A DNA stretch of 64,000 nucleotides. Origin: Pantoea sp. alder81 (GTDB taxonomy: Bacteria; Pseudomonadota; Gammaproteobacteria; Enterobacterales; Enterobacteriaceae). The notes beneath the pieces are model-generated. The model made no database searches. It had not been told where the DNA came from and saw only the letters and a list, made by a program, of their open reading frames with translations. Within the stretch, counting starts at the first letter, position 1; every line of letters begins with the position of its first letter. Below are positions 27,766-35,843 of the stretch, piece after piece. The position numbers and the translations under genes are program-made. The stretch is from contig NZ_JAIUDA010000002.1 of assembly GCF_020179835.1 (NCBI RefSeq), positions 496,001 to 560,000 on the forward strand, read 5' to 3'.

Positions 27766-29199
27766 TCAATAAGCGCCATCGCGTTTCAGCACGACACCCA
27801 CTGTCTTAAACAGGATCGCGATGTCATTCCACAGCGACCAGTTTTTGACATACCACGAATCGAAATAGACGCGCGTTTCATAGTCAACATCGTTACGACC
27901 GCTGACCTGCCACAATCCCGTCATGCCTGGCTTCGCCATCAGGTAATAATCAACATCACCGGCATAACGACAGAGTTCGTCTTCAATTACTGGACGTGGG
28001 CCTACAAGGCTCATGTCGCCGCGTACCACATTCCACAGCTGCGGCAGTTCATCCAGACTGGTTTTACGGATGAAGTGGCCAACTTTGGTAATACGCGGGT
28101 CGTTCTTCAGTTTGAAATCTTTATCCCACTCGGCGCGAGCGACGGGATCGGTGCGCAGCACTTCTTCCAATACCTCTTTCGAGTTGATCACCATCGAGCG
28201 GAATTTAAGGCATTTGAATTTACGGCCGTTCATGCCGACACGTTCGTGCCCGTAAATCGGCGGACCGCCGTCGCGTCCAACCATAAAGCCGAGAACCAGC
28301 AACGCCGGTGACAGCGCAAGAATGATGCCGAGAGCGCCAACAATATCGAAAGCACGTTTCAGGAAGCGAGAGGTGCGTTTCGCCAGATTGTTGTTCACGC
28401 GCAGGATCATCACTTCATGGCTGAAGATGTAAGCCATGTCGGTGCCGTACAGCGGTACACCGCGCAAAGTAGGAATCACAGAGACTGAACGGCAGTTGTG
28501 CATCGCCAGCATTTTCAGCCAGTTGTCGCGATGATGACTCTGTTCAAACTCCACCGCCACGATGAACTGGGTTTCGCTGTGCGTCAGATGCCACAACTCT
28601 TGCTCATTGTGCAGCACCGGTACGCCAGAGATGCTGGCCTGCGGACAGCTGCCATCCACATCGAAGAAGGCAATCACATCAAAACCCATCACCTCTTCAC
28701 TTTGCAGCGCCTGCCAGGCTTCCTGCGCATTACGGCTGCTACCGATGATGATGGTTTGTTTTTTCCACATACCGAAGTGATTCAGTACGCGCTTAGAGAT
28801 GGCGCGCGCCAGTGGAATTAAAATCAACGCCAGAATCCAGGTCGTGACCCAGACAAAGCGCGACAGCTGCCATTGCGATAATGCTGAAATTGACAAATCG
28901 ATGACAGAGAAAATAAGAATGGTACGAAATATCTCTTTCAGCTCAAACCAGAATGGCTTGCGATAGGTGTAATGACGCAGGCGAACCCAGAACCAGCCTA
29001 CGCAAATAACGGATAGACAAACATGGGTGGCGATTTTTAAGTGCAGGTATTTTTCAGATATATCTGCCAGTGGAGAATCTGTGAACGAATTAATCACCGC
29101 CAGAGCAATAAACAATGCCGCGTTGAAACAAATTAAATCCGAGCACGCCAGTAAAATTTTAGTGAGGAGACTTTTATATGTAATTTGGTTATCGCGCAT
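27766..29199 (-). CDS. amsG: Undecaprenyl-phosphate hexose-1-phosphate transferase (AmsG/CpsA)
   Basis: 477 residues, the same length as E. amylovora AmsG. The N-terminal half has about four membrane helices and a CoA-binding-like domain (TIIIGSSRNAQEAWQAL). A fifth hydrophobic segment (FDIVGALGIILALSPALLVLG, near 285) leads into the phosphoglycosyltransferase domain with KCLKFRSM, KTSLDELPQLWNVVRGDMSLVGPRP and a C-terminal GLWQVSGRN. It starts each EPS repeat by moving galactose-1-P or glucose-1-P from the UDP-sugar to undecaprenyl phosphate in the inner membrane. First gene of the operon; an ops/JUMPstart element lies about 230 bases upstream and an RcsAB box about 300 upstream. The exact sugar (galactose in amylovoran) is inferred. 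Confidence 0.95.
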   Translation of the reverse strand: MRDNQITYKSLLTKILLACSDLICFNAALFIALAVINSFTDSPLADISEKYLHLKIATHVCLSVICVGWFWVRLRHYTYRKPFWFELKEIFRTILIFSVIDLSISALSQWQLSRFVWVTTWILALILIPLARAISKRVLNHFGMWKKQTIIIGSSRNAQEAWQALQSEEVMGFDVIAFFDVDGSCPQASISGVPVLHNEQELWHLTHSETQFIVAVEFEQSHHRDNWLKMLAMHNCRSVSVIPTLRGVPLYGTDMAYIFSHEVMILRVNNNLAKRTSRFLKRAFDIVGALGIILALSPALLVLGFMVGRDGGPPIYGHERVGMNGRKFKCLKFRSMVINSKEVLEEVLRTDPVARAEWDKDFKLKNDPRITKVGHFIRKTSLDELPQLWNVVRGDMSLVGPRPVIEDELCRYAGDVDYYLMAKPGMTGLWQVSGRNDVDYETRVYFDSWYVKNWSLWNDIAILFKTVGVVLKRDGAY

Positions 29200-29426
29200 A
29201 TTTAACTCTTTTATTTTATTTCCCTAATCCCTAACGCCTCTGCCCTGTGTAATAAATGAGCGATATATCCACTGCAAGCGGGGAGGCAATCTGCGGCAAA
29301 CGCTCCGATGTATATGCCAATTCTCTTTTTAGTAAAGCCAAAGAATTGCAATAAATACCAACAGATTAGTCTGACTTCCCTTGCCATGATGGCTGGCCTA
29401 ATCTGAACGGAGAAAAGCACTTCAGG

Positions 29427-29460
29427 CACGCTACCGCCCTTGGCTGTCGCTGCCAATACC
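29427..29460 (-). promoter_or_regulatory. JUMPstart element with ops site, upstream of amsG
   Basis: Minus strand: AGCCAAGGGCGGTAGCGTG, with the perfect ops core GGCGGTAGCGT at 29428-29438. It is the second such element in the window and lies in the untranslated leader of the EPS operon. RfaH recruitment is the known function of this site. Confidence 0.92.
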
Positions 29461-29492
29461 GCTGCAATCACATCTATTTTTATCGTGATCAC

Positions 29493-29506
29493 TGAGATTA
29501 TTCTTA
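29493..29506 (-). promoter_or_regulatory. RcsAB box of the EPS operon
   Basis: Plus strand TGAGATTATTCTTA, minus strand TAAGAATAATCTCA. This matches the RcsA-RcsB box known upstream of wza in E. coli and amsG/cpsA in Erwinia and Pantoea. It lies about 55 bases upstream of the ops core and 295 before the amsG ATG, a place where it would overlap or abut the -35 region. It implies activation by the Rcs envelope-stress phosphorelay with RcsA. Confidence 0.85.
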
Positions 29507-29991
29507 GCCAGCGGCAGGCTAATCCCGTGCACGATCACAATTCACAACATTAAGAAGCTAAACAGCGCGCTATTAACAACATCGGCGCAGACATTTACTA
29601 ACACGTTGCTATACTAGTTATTACTGGCTTGTTTACAAGTAGGCCCCGTGTCCCCTGCACTATTTTAGGAAAAAGACTACCAGCCATAAGTATTGATGCC
29701 ATCCCTTTCAGCCCATTCCTGTGTAAAATTCAGAATAATTCGATACTCACCCTCAGACGACTTCGTATTAAAAACGTACGCAGGCCTGTGAAGATTAGAA
29801 TTAATCGTCACTATCACGTTACGGTGAAGTTTATCCATACTTTCATCTTATCGACGAAATGCGTTTTCTCAGAATATGCCTAAAACCCAGGGCAATCCGC
29901 TGATATAGCGCGTTGAACCCCATTTGTACCTTGCCTGCCGATTAACTATCATCAGACAAAACGCATTTTCAGACATTCAGGTGATGAAAGC

Positions 29992-31557
29992 ATGATGGAG
30001 TGGATCCTTGATCCGTCGCTCTGGGCAGGATTAGTGACGCTAATCGTTCTCGAGCTGGTGCTGGGTATTGATAACCTGGTTTTTATTGCCATTCTGGTGG
30101 AAAAGTTACCGCCTGCGGCGCGTGACCGTGCGCGCGTGATCGGTTTGCTGTTGGCGTTGCTGCTGCGACTGGTGTTGCTGGCCTCGCTTTCCTGGCTGGT
30201 GACCCTCACTCAACCGCTGTTTACCCTGTTCCAGCACAACTTCAGTGCGCGCGATATGATGCTGCTCTCCGGCGGGTTGTTTCTTCTTTATAAAGCCACC
30301 ACGGAACTCAATAGTCGTCTGGAGGGTAGTGACGAAGAGAGCGGTCAAAGTAAGAACGGTGCTAAATTCTGGCCAGTGGTCGCGCAAATTGTGGTGCTGG
30401 ATGCCATCTTCTCGCTCGATGCGGTGATCACGGCCGTCGGCATGGTGAACGAGCTACCGGTGATGATGGCGGCGGTGACTGTCGCCATCTTGCTGATGCT
30501 GCTGGCGAGTAAGCCCCTCACACGCTTTGTGAATGGCCATCCTACCATTGTGATTCTCTGCCTGAGCTTCCTGCTGATGATTGGCTTCAGCCTGGTCGCG
30601 GAAGGCCTCGGCTTTATTATTCCGAAAGGCTATCTCTACGCGGCGATTGGTTTTTCAATATTGATCGAGATGTTTAATCAGCTGGCGTTATTTAATCGTC
30701 GCCGCTTTCTTAACGCCGGACGCCCGCTGCGCCAGCGCACCTCAGAAGCCGTATTGCGCATTCTGCGCGGTGAAGCTCAGCGCGCCGAGCTGGACGCCGA
30801 TACCGCTTCATTACTTAGCGACAGCGAGGAAGGGGCATTATTTAATCGCCAGGAGCGGCGTATGATTGCCCGCGTGCTCGGACTGGGGCAACGGCATATC
30901 AGCAGCATCATGACGTCACGCCACGATATTGAGCACATCGACCTGAGTGAAGATCCGGCCGCGATTATGACCAAGCTGGATAACAATCAGCACACCCGCA
31001 TTCTGATTACCGAACAAGGGCGGGACCCGCTCGGCGTGGTACATGTGATTGATTTGCTGCATCAGTCGCTGCACAGCCATTCGCTCGATTTACGTTCACT
31101 GGTAAAACAGCCACTGATCTTTCCCGAACGCCTGACCTTGTTACAAGCACTGGAGCAATTCCGTCACGCTCGCACCCATTTTGCCTTTGTGGTCGATGAG
31201 TTTGGATCGGTGGAAGGCGTCGTCACCCTGAGTGACCTGATGGAAACCATCGCCGGGAATCTGCCGAATGAAGGCGAGGAGATTGATGCGCGCTATGACA
31301 TCCAGCCCTTACCGCACGGCGGCTGGGTGGCGAACGGACATATTCCTTTAGAAGATTTGGCCGCCTATGTGCATTTACCGCTGGATGAGAAACGCAATTA
31401 CCACACGCTGGCCGGATTATTGATGGACAGTCTACAGCACGTGCCTGAAGAGGGTGAAGAGTTACAGGTGGGGGATTATTTATTGCGTACGTTGCAGGTG
31501 GAAAATCATCGGGTACAGAAAGTGGAAATTGTGCCCACGGCAGAGTTAGCACAGTAA
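29992..31557 (+). CDS. yegH: TerC-family inner-membrane protein with CBS and CorC domains (YegH)
   Basis: 521 residues. Residues about 1-240 form a TerC-like membrane domain with seven or so helices, including acidic motifs [14 protein letters not shown] and [13 protein letters not shown]. Two CBS repeats follow (about 300-430; [32 protein letters not shown]), then a CorC/HlyC transporter-associated domain at the C-terminus. The E. coli homologue YegH sits in the same place beside wza and asmA. Substrate unknown; TerC proteins are linked to metal (Mn) export or metal loading. Two adjacent ATGs could start it. It converges with asmA, 48 bases away. Confidence 0.93.
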   Translation: MMEWILDPSLWAGLVTLIVLELVLGIDNLVFIAILVEKLPPAARDRARVIGLLLALLLRLVLLASLSWLVTLTQPLFTLFQHNFSARDMMLLSGGLFLLYKATTELNSRLEGSDEESGQSKNGAKFWPVVAQIVVLDAIFSLDAVITAVGMVNELPVMMAAVTVAILLMLLASKPLTRFVNGHPTIVILCLSFLLMIGFSLVAEGLGFIIPKGYLYAAIGFSILIEMFNQLALFNRRRFLNAGRPLRQRTSEAVLRILRGEAQRAELDADTASLLSDSEEGALFNRQERRMIARVLGLGQRHISSIMTSRHDIEHIDLSEDPAAIMTKLDNNQHTRILITEQGRDPLGVVHVIDLLHQSLHSHSLDLRSLVKQPLIFPERLTLLQALEQFRHARTHFAFVVDEFGSVEGVVTLSDLMETIAGNLPNEGEEIDARYDIQPLPHGGWVANGHIPLEDLAAYVHLPLDEKRNYHTLAGLLMDSLQHVPEEGEELQVGDYLLRTLQVENHRVQKVEIVPTAELAQ

Positions 31558-31559
31558 CT

Positions 31560-31594
31560 GCGCCACTATACCTGATGAACACAGGCATAGCGGC
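31560..31594. terminator. Hairpin between convergent yegH and asmA
   Basis: CGCC-CTAT-CCTG pairs with CAGG-ATAG-GGCG with two mismatches around a seven-base loop, in the 48-base gap between the two converging genes. No T-run on either side, so termination function is a guess. Confidence 0.4.
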
Positions 31595-31605
31595 GTATAG
31601 CGGGA

Positions 31606-33408
31606 TTACGGCTGTTTCGCTGGCGCCTGCTGGCGATCCAGCCAATCGTTAAGCCGCGACTTCGCTTCACTCTGCAACTGCTGGCGCACCACATCATCAA
31701 CCGGCAGTGAATACTGCAGATTGTTCCAGCCACCGTACATCCGCAACGGAATCGACTGGTCGTTGAGCAGACCCGCTAACTTATCGTCACCTTTCCAGCC
31801 GCGCAGCATCATATTAATGGTGACGTCGAGTTGCTGGTTCACCACATCGATAGTGCCTTTGGTCTGCACCGCCAGGCGGTTGCTGCCACCCTGCAGATCC
31901 GGCATCACAACCTTGCCCTGATTGAGGCTAATACGGCCGCTCAGCTGCTGAATCCCCTGATCGTCCGGCTCATCATTGGTTACGCTATTACTGACGCGCG
32001 CCACGGCACGGCGCACCATCTGTTGCAGATTAAGCTGGGCAAGTTGCAAATTGGTGGCCTCCAGCTCGGCATTACCCTGCCAGTTACGTTTCGCTTCGTC
32101 CACACTCAGGCCCGCACCGCTGAGGTCGCCCTTCAGGGACACCGTGCCTTGCAAACTCTCTGGCAGTTCAAGCGCTTTCATCAACGGCGCAATGGCGATG
32201 TTTTCGATCTCCGGCTGCAAGGCGACTTTGGTCACCGGCTGGCGGATATCAATGCTGCCTGGAATCGAGAAGTGCCCGTCGCCAAACTTGCCCTGCAGTT
32301 TGCTCAGGGTCATCAATCCTTCCTGATTGCTGGCATCGATCTGCAGATTACTGAGCGTCAATCCGCGCCACACGCTGGAATCCGCAGTCAGGCTCAGGTT
32401 CAAATCCATCAGATTCAACGGCGAGTCAGCATTAGTGCGCGTGCGCGGTTCAGCAATCACCGGCGTACGCGTCACGCTGGCATGCTGCGGAGTGCTGGCA
32501 TCGTTGACGGGCGCACTGGCCATCAGATTATCGAGATTCAGTGTGGTGGCATGTAAAGCCAGATTGAGCTGTTGCGGCAGGGTTATACGCCCCTCGGCAC
32601 TGCCATCCAGCGTGCTGTCATTGGCCGTCAGCTGCATCTTTTGCAACGAGAACTGCTGTTTATCGGCGTTCCATTCACCCTGTCCGCTCAGCGCACCTTT
32701 AATGCCCTGTGGCGGGAGGTTAGCACCGTCCAGCGCGTAGTCCATCTCATCAATCTGCCCCACCAGCCGATGCGGGTACTGCGCCACATTCATCTGGCCT
32801 TTAAGGTTGACGCTGACATTGCGCTGATTTCGAGAAATACGCGTGGCGAGTTCGATGCTGGCATTTTTGCTGGCATCCTGATCAAGGTTGAGATTGAGAT
32901 TACGGAAGTTATATTCATCGCCGCCGGGTTGCTGCCAGATCAGCAGACTATCGGCGAGGCGCAGTTTTGCGATATCGAATGACCAACCATTATTACGCGT
33001 CACCACGGGTTCCGCGTCCGTGGGCGCAACCGGTGAGCCACTCGGTTTCTGAGCGGCGCTGTCAGGCGTAACCCGGATCACCGCGTTTTTCAGCATCACC
33101 TGGCTGACGCTTAACTGGTGCGACAACAGCGGCCAGAGATTGACATCCAGACGCATATTTTCAGCAGTGACCATCGGCTGACTGGCGCCGGGTGCGGTGA
33201 GGCTCATGCGACCGGCGAGAATGCTGAGTTGCGGCCAGACGTGCCAGCGCAGGCCACCGCTGACTTCAAGCTGATAACCGCTACGCTGCTCTACCTGCTG
33301 TACCATATAGGTACGGAAGTCGTTGGGATTGACCAGCAATACCAGTGCCGTCATGCCCGCCACAACCACCACTAACAGGATGGCCAGCGTCGTTATCACT
33401 CTTCTCAT
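31606..33408 (-). CDS. asmA: AsmA-family envelope protein
   Basis: 600 residues, a little shorter than E. coli AsmA (617). One N-terminal membrane anchor (about 5-28), the rest periplasmic and rich in beta-strand, as in the bridge-like AsmA/TamB/YhdP group thought to help phospholipid transport between membranes. The opening RRVITTLAILLVVVVAGMTA and the C-terminal GWNNLQYSLPVDD agree with AsmA. A low-complexity Pro/Ser/Ala/Thr-rich stretch near residue 120-140 looks like a linker. It is in its E. coli place before dcd; an ERIC element lies between them. Confidence 0.94.
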   Translation of the reverse strand: MRRVITTLAILLVVVVAGMTALVLLVNPNDFRTYMVQQVEQRSGYQLEVSGGLRWHVWPQLSILAGRMSLTAPGASQPMVTAENMRLDVNLWPLLSHQLSVSQVMLKNAVIRVTPDSAAQKPSGSPVAPTDAEPVVTRNNGWSFDIAKLRLADSLLIWQQPGGDEYNFRNLNLNLDQDASKNASIELATRISRNQRNVSVNLKGQMNVAQYPHRLVGQIDEMDYALDGANLPPQGIKGALSGQGEWNADKQQFSLQKMQLTANDSTLDGSAEGRITLPQQLNLALHATTLNLDNLMASAPVNDASTPQHASVTRTPVIAEPRTRTNADSPLNLMDLNLSLTADSSVWRGLTLSNLQIDASNQEGLMTLSKLQGKFGDGHFSIPGSIDIRQPVTKVALQPEIENIAIAPLMKALELPESLQGTVSLKGDLSGAGLSVDEAKRNWQGNAELEATNLQLAQLNLQQMVRRAVARVSNSVTNDEPDDQGIQQLSGRISLNQGKVVMPDLQGGSNRLAVQTKGTIDVVNQQLDVTINMMLRGWKGDDKLAGLLNDQSIPLRMYGGWNNLQYSLPVDDVVRQQLQSEAKSRLNDWLDRQQAPAKQP

Positions 33409-33414
33409 AATCCC

Positions 33415-33543
33415 TCATCACCGTGATTCTTCATACTGCAGCGGCGTTGGCTGCGCTCATTTACCCCAGTCATACTCAGATGCCAGCGACCGGAGATTCA
33501 CTCTCTTACCGCCTTGCCGCACGTTGAATCATTTGGGCGAACA
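33415..33543. repeat. ERIC (intergenic repeat unit) between asmA and dcd
   Basis: About 128 bases matching the enterobacterial repetitive intergenic consensus: CATACTGCAGCGGCGTTGGC and TGCGCTCATTTACCCCAGTC at one side, then GATTCACTCTCTTACCGCC and TTGAATCATTTGGGCGA at the other. The centre is diverged from the usual palindrome. It lies upstream of asmA and just past the dcd stop. Confidence 0.82.
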
Positions 33544-34125
33544 TCAATCTTTGTCGATACGGCTCGCGTCGGCACCCTGCTGACCGCGATATTTTGCATC
33601 TTCGCGGCGGTTATAAGGGCGTGCCGCCGGGCCAGACAATGGCTCAAAGCTCAATGCACCGATCAACATGCCTGGACGCAGTGCCAGCGGCAGCTTACCG
33701 GAATTGTAGAATTCCAGCACGATGCGCCCTTGCCAGCCCGGATCGATACGGTGCGCAGTGACGTGTACCATCAAACCCAGACGCGCCAATGAAGAGCGGC
33801 CATCCAGCCAACCTACAAGATCATCCGGAATCGTGACCGATTCCAGCGTCACTGCCAGCGCTAATTCGCCCGGATGCAGGAAGAACGCTTCCCCTTCCGG
33901 CAGCACAATCTCATCGCTCATTACGCGATCCAGTGCGGCGCTAACTTCGTGTTTTGGACCACTCAAATCAATAAATGGCGCAGTGTGACCACTGAAGGTG
34001 CGGAACTGATTGCCGAGGCGCACATCCACGGTAGCGCCATTAATGCGCTCAACCGGTGGGCGCGGTTCAATCGCCAGTTTACCGTTGTCGAGCCAGGCTT
34101 CAATGTCGCGATCGCATAATCTCAT
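33544..34125 (-). CDS. dcd: dCTP deaminase (Dcd)
   Basis: 193 residues from the ATG at 34125 ([15 protein letters not shown]), the exact length and start of E. coli Dcd; a longer open frame upstream is not coding. It deaminates dCTP to dUTP, feeding thymidylate synthesis. Visible are [20 protein letters not shown] and IVLEFYN, which include the Ser, Arg and the catalytic Glu (near 138) of the trimeric enzyme. It follows udk by 87 bases, in conserved order. Confidence 0.97.
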   Translation of the reverse strand: MRLCDRDIEAWLDNGKLAIEPRPPVERINGATVDVRLGNQFRTFSGHTAPFIDLSGPKHEVSAALDRVMSDEIVLPEGEAFFLHPGELALAVTLESVTIPDDLVGWLDGRSSLARLGLMVHVTAHRIDPGWQGRIVLEFYNSGKLPLALRPGMLIGALSFEPLSGPAARPYNRREDAKYRGQQGADASRIDKD

Positions 34126-34212
34126 CGCTGAGTCTCCATGCTTTAAGTGTAGCGAAAGGTCGCCACTGTTGTGACAACCTTCACGCGTCACGTCCATCCG
34201 GACGCAGTATTT

Positions 34213-34851
34213 TCAAAGATATTGGTTAATCTTGGCTTTGAGAATATCGATAGCGATGCGGTTCTTCCCGCCACGCGGCACGATAATGTCAGCGTATTGC
34301 TTGGATGGCTCGATAAACTGCAGGAACATCGGACGTACGGTCTTCTGATACTGACTCATCACCGAATCCATCGAACGGCCACGCTCATTCACATCGCGCT
34401 TCATACGACGCATCAGGCAGATATCCAGCGGGGTATCGACGAAGATGGAGAAATTCATCTCCTGGCGCAGACGCGCATCGGTCAGCAACAGAATGCCTTC
34501 AAGGATAATCACTTTTTTCGGCTTGAGATGAATACAGTCACTGGTGCGCGTGTGCTCGACGTAGCTGTAAACCGGTAACTCAATATCCTGACCCGCCTTT
34601 ATCGCGCGCAGATGCTGCAACAGCAGATCGTGGTCCATGGCGCTGGGATGGTCATAGTTGGTTTTCACCCTCTCTTCCATGGTGAGGTGGCTCTGATCTT
34701 TATAGTAGGCATCTTCGGGGATCACACCGATATGCTCGTCACCGACCTGGTCACGGATTTCACGATAGAGCGTGCTGGCGATAAGACTTTTTCCGGATGC
34801 GGATGCACCTGCAATGCCAACGATCACGCACTGATGAGACTTGTCAGTCAT
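34213..34851 (-). CDS. udk: Uridine kinase (Udk)
   Basis: 212 residues, P-loop phosphoribulokinase/uridine kinase family. Walker A GASASGKS (15-22), a substrate-binding [10 protein letters not shown] near 66, and the lid with [12 protein letters not shown] near 165. It phosphorylates uridine and cytidine in pyrimidine salvage. ATG start. It is in its E. coli place upstream of dcd. Confidence 0.97.
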   Translation of the reverse strand: MTDKSHQCVIVGIAGASASGKSLIASTLYREIRDQVGDEHIGVIPEDAYYKDQSHLTMEERVKTNYDHPSAMDHDLLLQHLRAIKAGQDIELPVYSYVEHTRTSDCIHLKPKKVIILEGILLLTDARLRQEMNFSIFVDTPLDICLMRRMKRDVNERGRSMDSVMSQYQKTVRPMFLQFIEPSKQYADIIVPRGGKNRIAIDILKAKINQYL

Positions 34852-35080
34852 ACTTTTTTAAGACCTGATAACTGGAGCCGATTGCAGCCAAAACCGCAAT
34901 GGGCCGATTGAGAGGGTTAGTTGGCGGCAATTATAGGTATTTCACCGGTTTGATGCCAGAGAAATGGGCCTGCCGCTTTTCAGAATATCCCCTTTTGCAG
35001 CCAGACGCTTAATCGATACACTGTTCTCCTGCCCGAGTTGTGTTCCACTCTGGTTGACTCAATAAAGCCCAAGGAAAAAT

Positions 35081-35695
35081 ATGAGTTGGAAAACCCTGAC
35101 CTATTTTGGTGACAGCATGTTGCTGATCCCGACCGCAGTGATTATCGCGCTGGTCTTGCCGTGGAAAAGCGACAACCGCCAGACCGTCTGGTATTGGCTG
35201 CTCGCTTTTGGCCTCGCGGGCCTGCTGGTCAGCCTGTCTAAAATCCTGTTTCTCGGGTTTGGCATTGGCAGCGCCAGATTTAACTTCACCGGATTCAGCG
35301 GCCACAGCGCCATGTCAGCGACGCTTTGGCCAGTAATGATGTGGCTGGTTTCAGGTCGCTTCCCGACCTTTTGGCGCACACTGACTATCGGTATTGGCTA
35401 TCTGATTCCGATGATGGTCGGCTTGTCACGACTGGTGATCCACGCGCACTCCTTCAGTGAAGTGCTTACCGGCCTGATGCTGGGCTTCACGTTGAGCAGC
35501 GCCTTCCTGGTGACGCAACGCCGCACCGCATTGAAAGGTTTTAGCCTGGCGCAAGTGTGCGTTGCTCTACTGGTGCCGCTGGTATTGATGAGCCATGGCC
35601 GCGTTGCCACTACCCAGCAATTTCTTGAACGTTTTTCCGCTAATCTTGCTGGATTAGAAAAACCCTATACCCGCGCCGATCTGTTTCGTAATTAG
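35081..35695 (+). CDS. PAP2-family membrane phosphatase, divergent
   Basis: 204 residues, with about five membrane helices. Two of three PAP2 motifs are visible in altered form: FSGHSAMSA (usual PSGH) and SRLVIHAHSFSEVLTG (SR-x5-H, with Glu in place of the final Asp). The first motif, K-x6-RP, is not recognisable. ATG with AAGGAAAAAT upstream. Such enzymes remove phosphate from lipids, for example undecaprenyl-PP or phosphatidic acid, in the periplasm; recycling of carrier lipid for the nearby glycan pathways is an attractive idea but not shown. E. coli has no gene here between udk and yegE. Confidence 0.75.
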   Translation: MSWKTLTYFGDSMLLIPTAVIIALVLPWKSDNRQTVWYWLLAFGLAGLLVSLSKILFLGFGIGSARFNFTGFSGHSAMSATLWPVMMWLVSGRFPTFWRTLTIGIGYLIPMMVGLSRLVIHAHSFSEVLTGLMLGFTLSSAFLVTQRRTALKGFSLAQVCVALLVPLVLMSHGRVATTQQFLERFSANLAGLEKPYTRADLFRN

Positions 35696-35843
35696 CTTTT
35701 TTTAGTCAGGGCCAAAACTTTCATCGAATCAGGGCTAAACTAGATTCTGCGCAGACATCTGATGCAGATGTGCTAGCATGCAAAACAGAGAATGATTGGC
35801 GCATTTTTCGACCTGTAACGAATGCGCGCTGCTGGATTCGTGC

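Larger units (their letters stand above)
29200..29991. other. Long regulatory region between the EPS operon and yegH
   Basis: About 790 bases separate the divergent amsG and yegH. The amsG-proximal part holds the JUMPstart/ops element and the RcsAB box; the long leader is usual for ams/cps promoters. From about 29520 to 29990 the sequence is AT-rich, with no gene I can support; an 84-codon open frame at 29629 has no ribosome binding site and an odd composition. The yegH promoter must lie in the right part but cannot be fixed. Confidence 0.7.

Noticed and set aside
29629..29883. 84-codon open frame upstream of yegH
   Set aside because: No ribosome binding site, no recognisable domain and an Arg/His/Ile-rich composition that looks like translated AT-rich intergenic DNA; best read as part of the regulatory region.
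31831..32556. 241-codon open frame antisense to asmA
   Set aside because: Shadow of asmA; Arg/His/Gln-rich without a domain.
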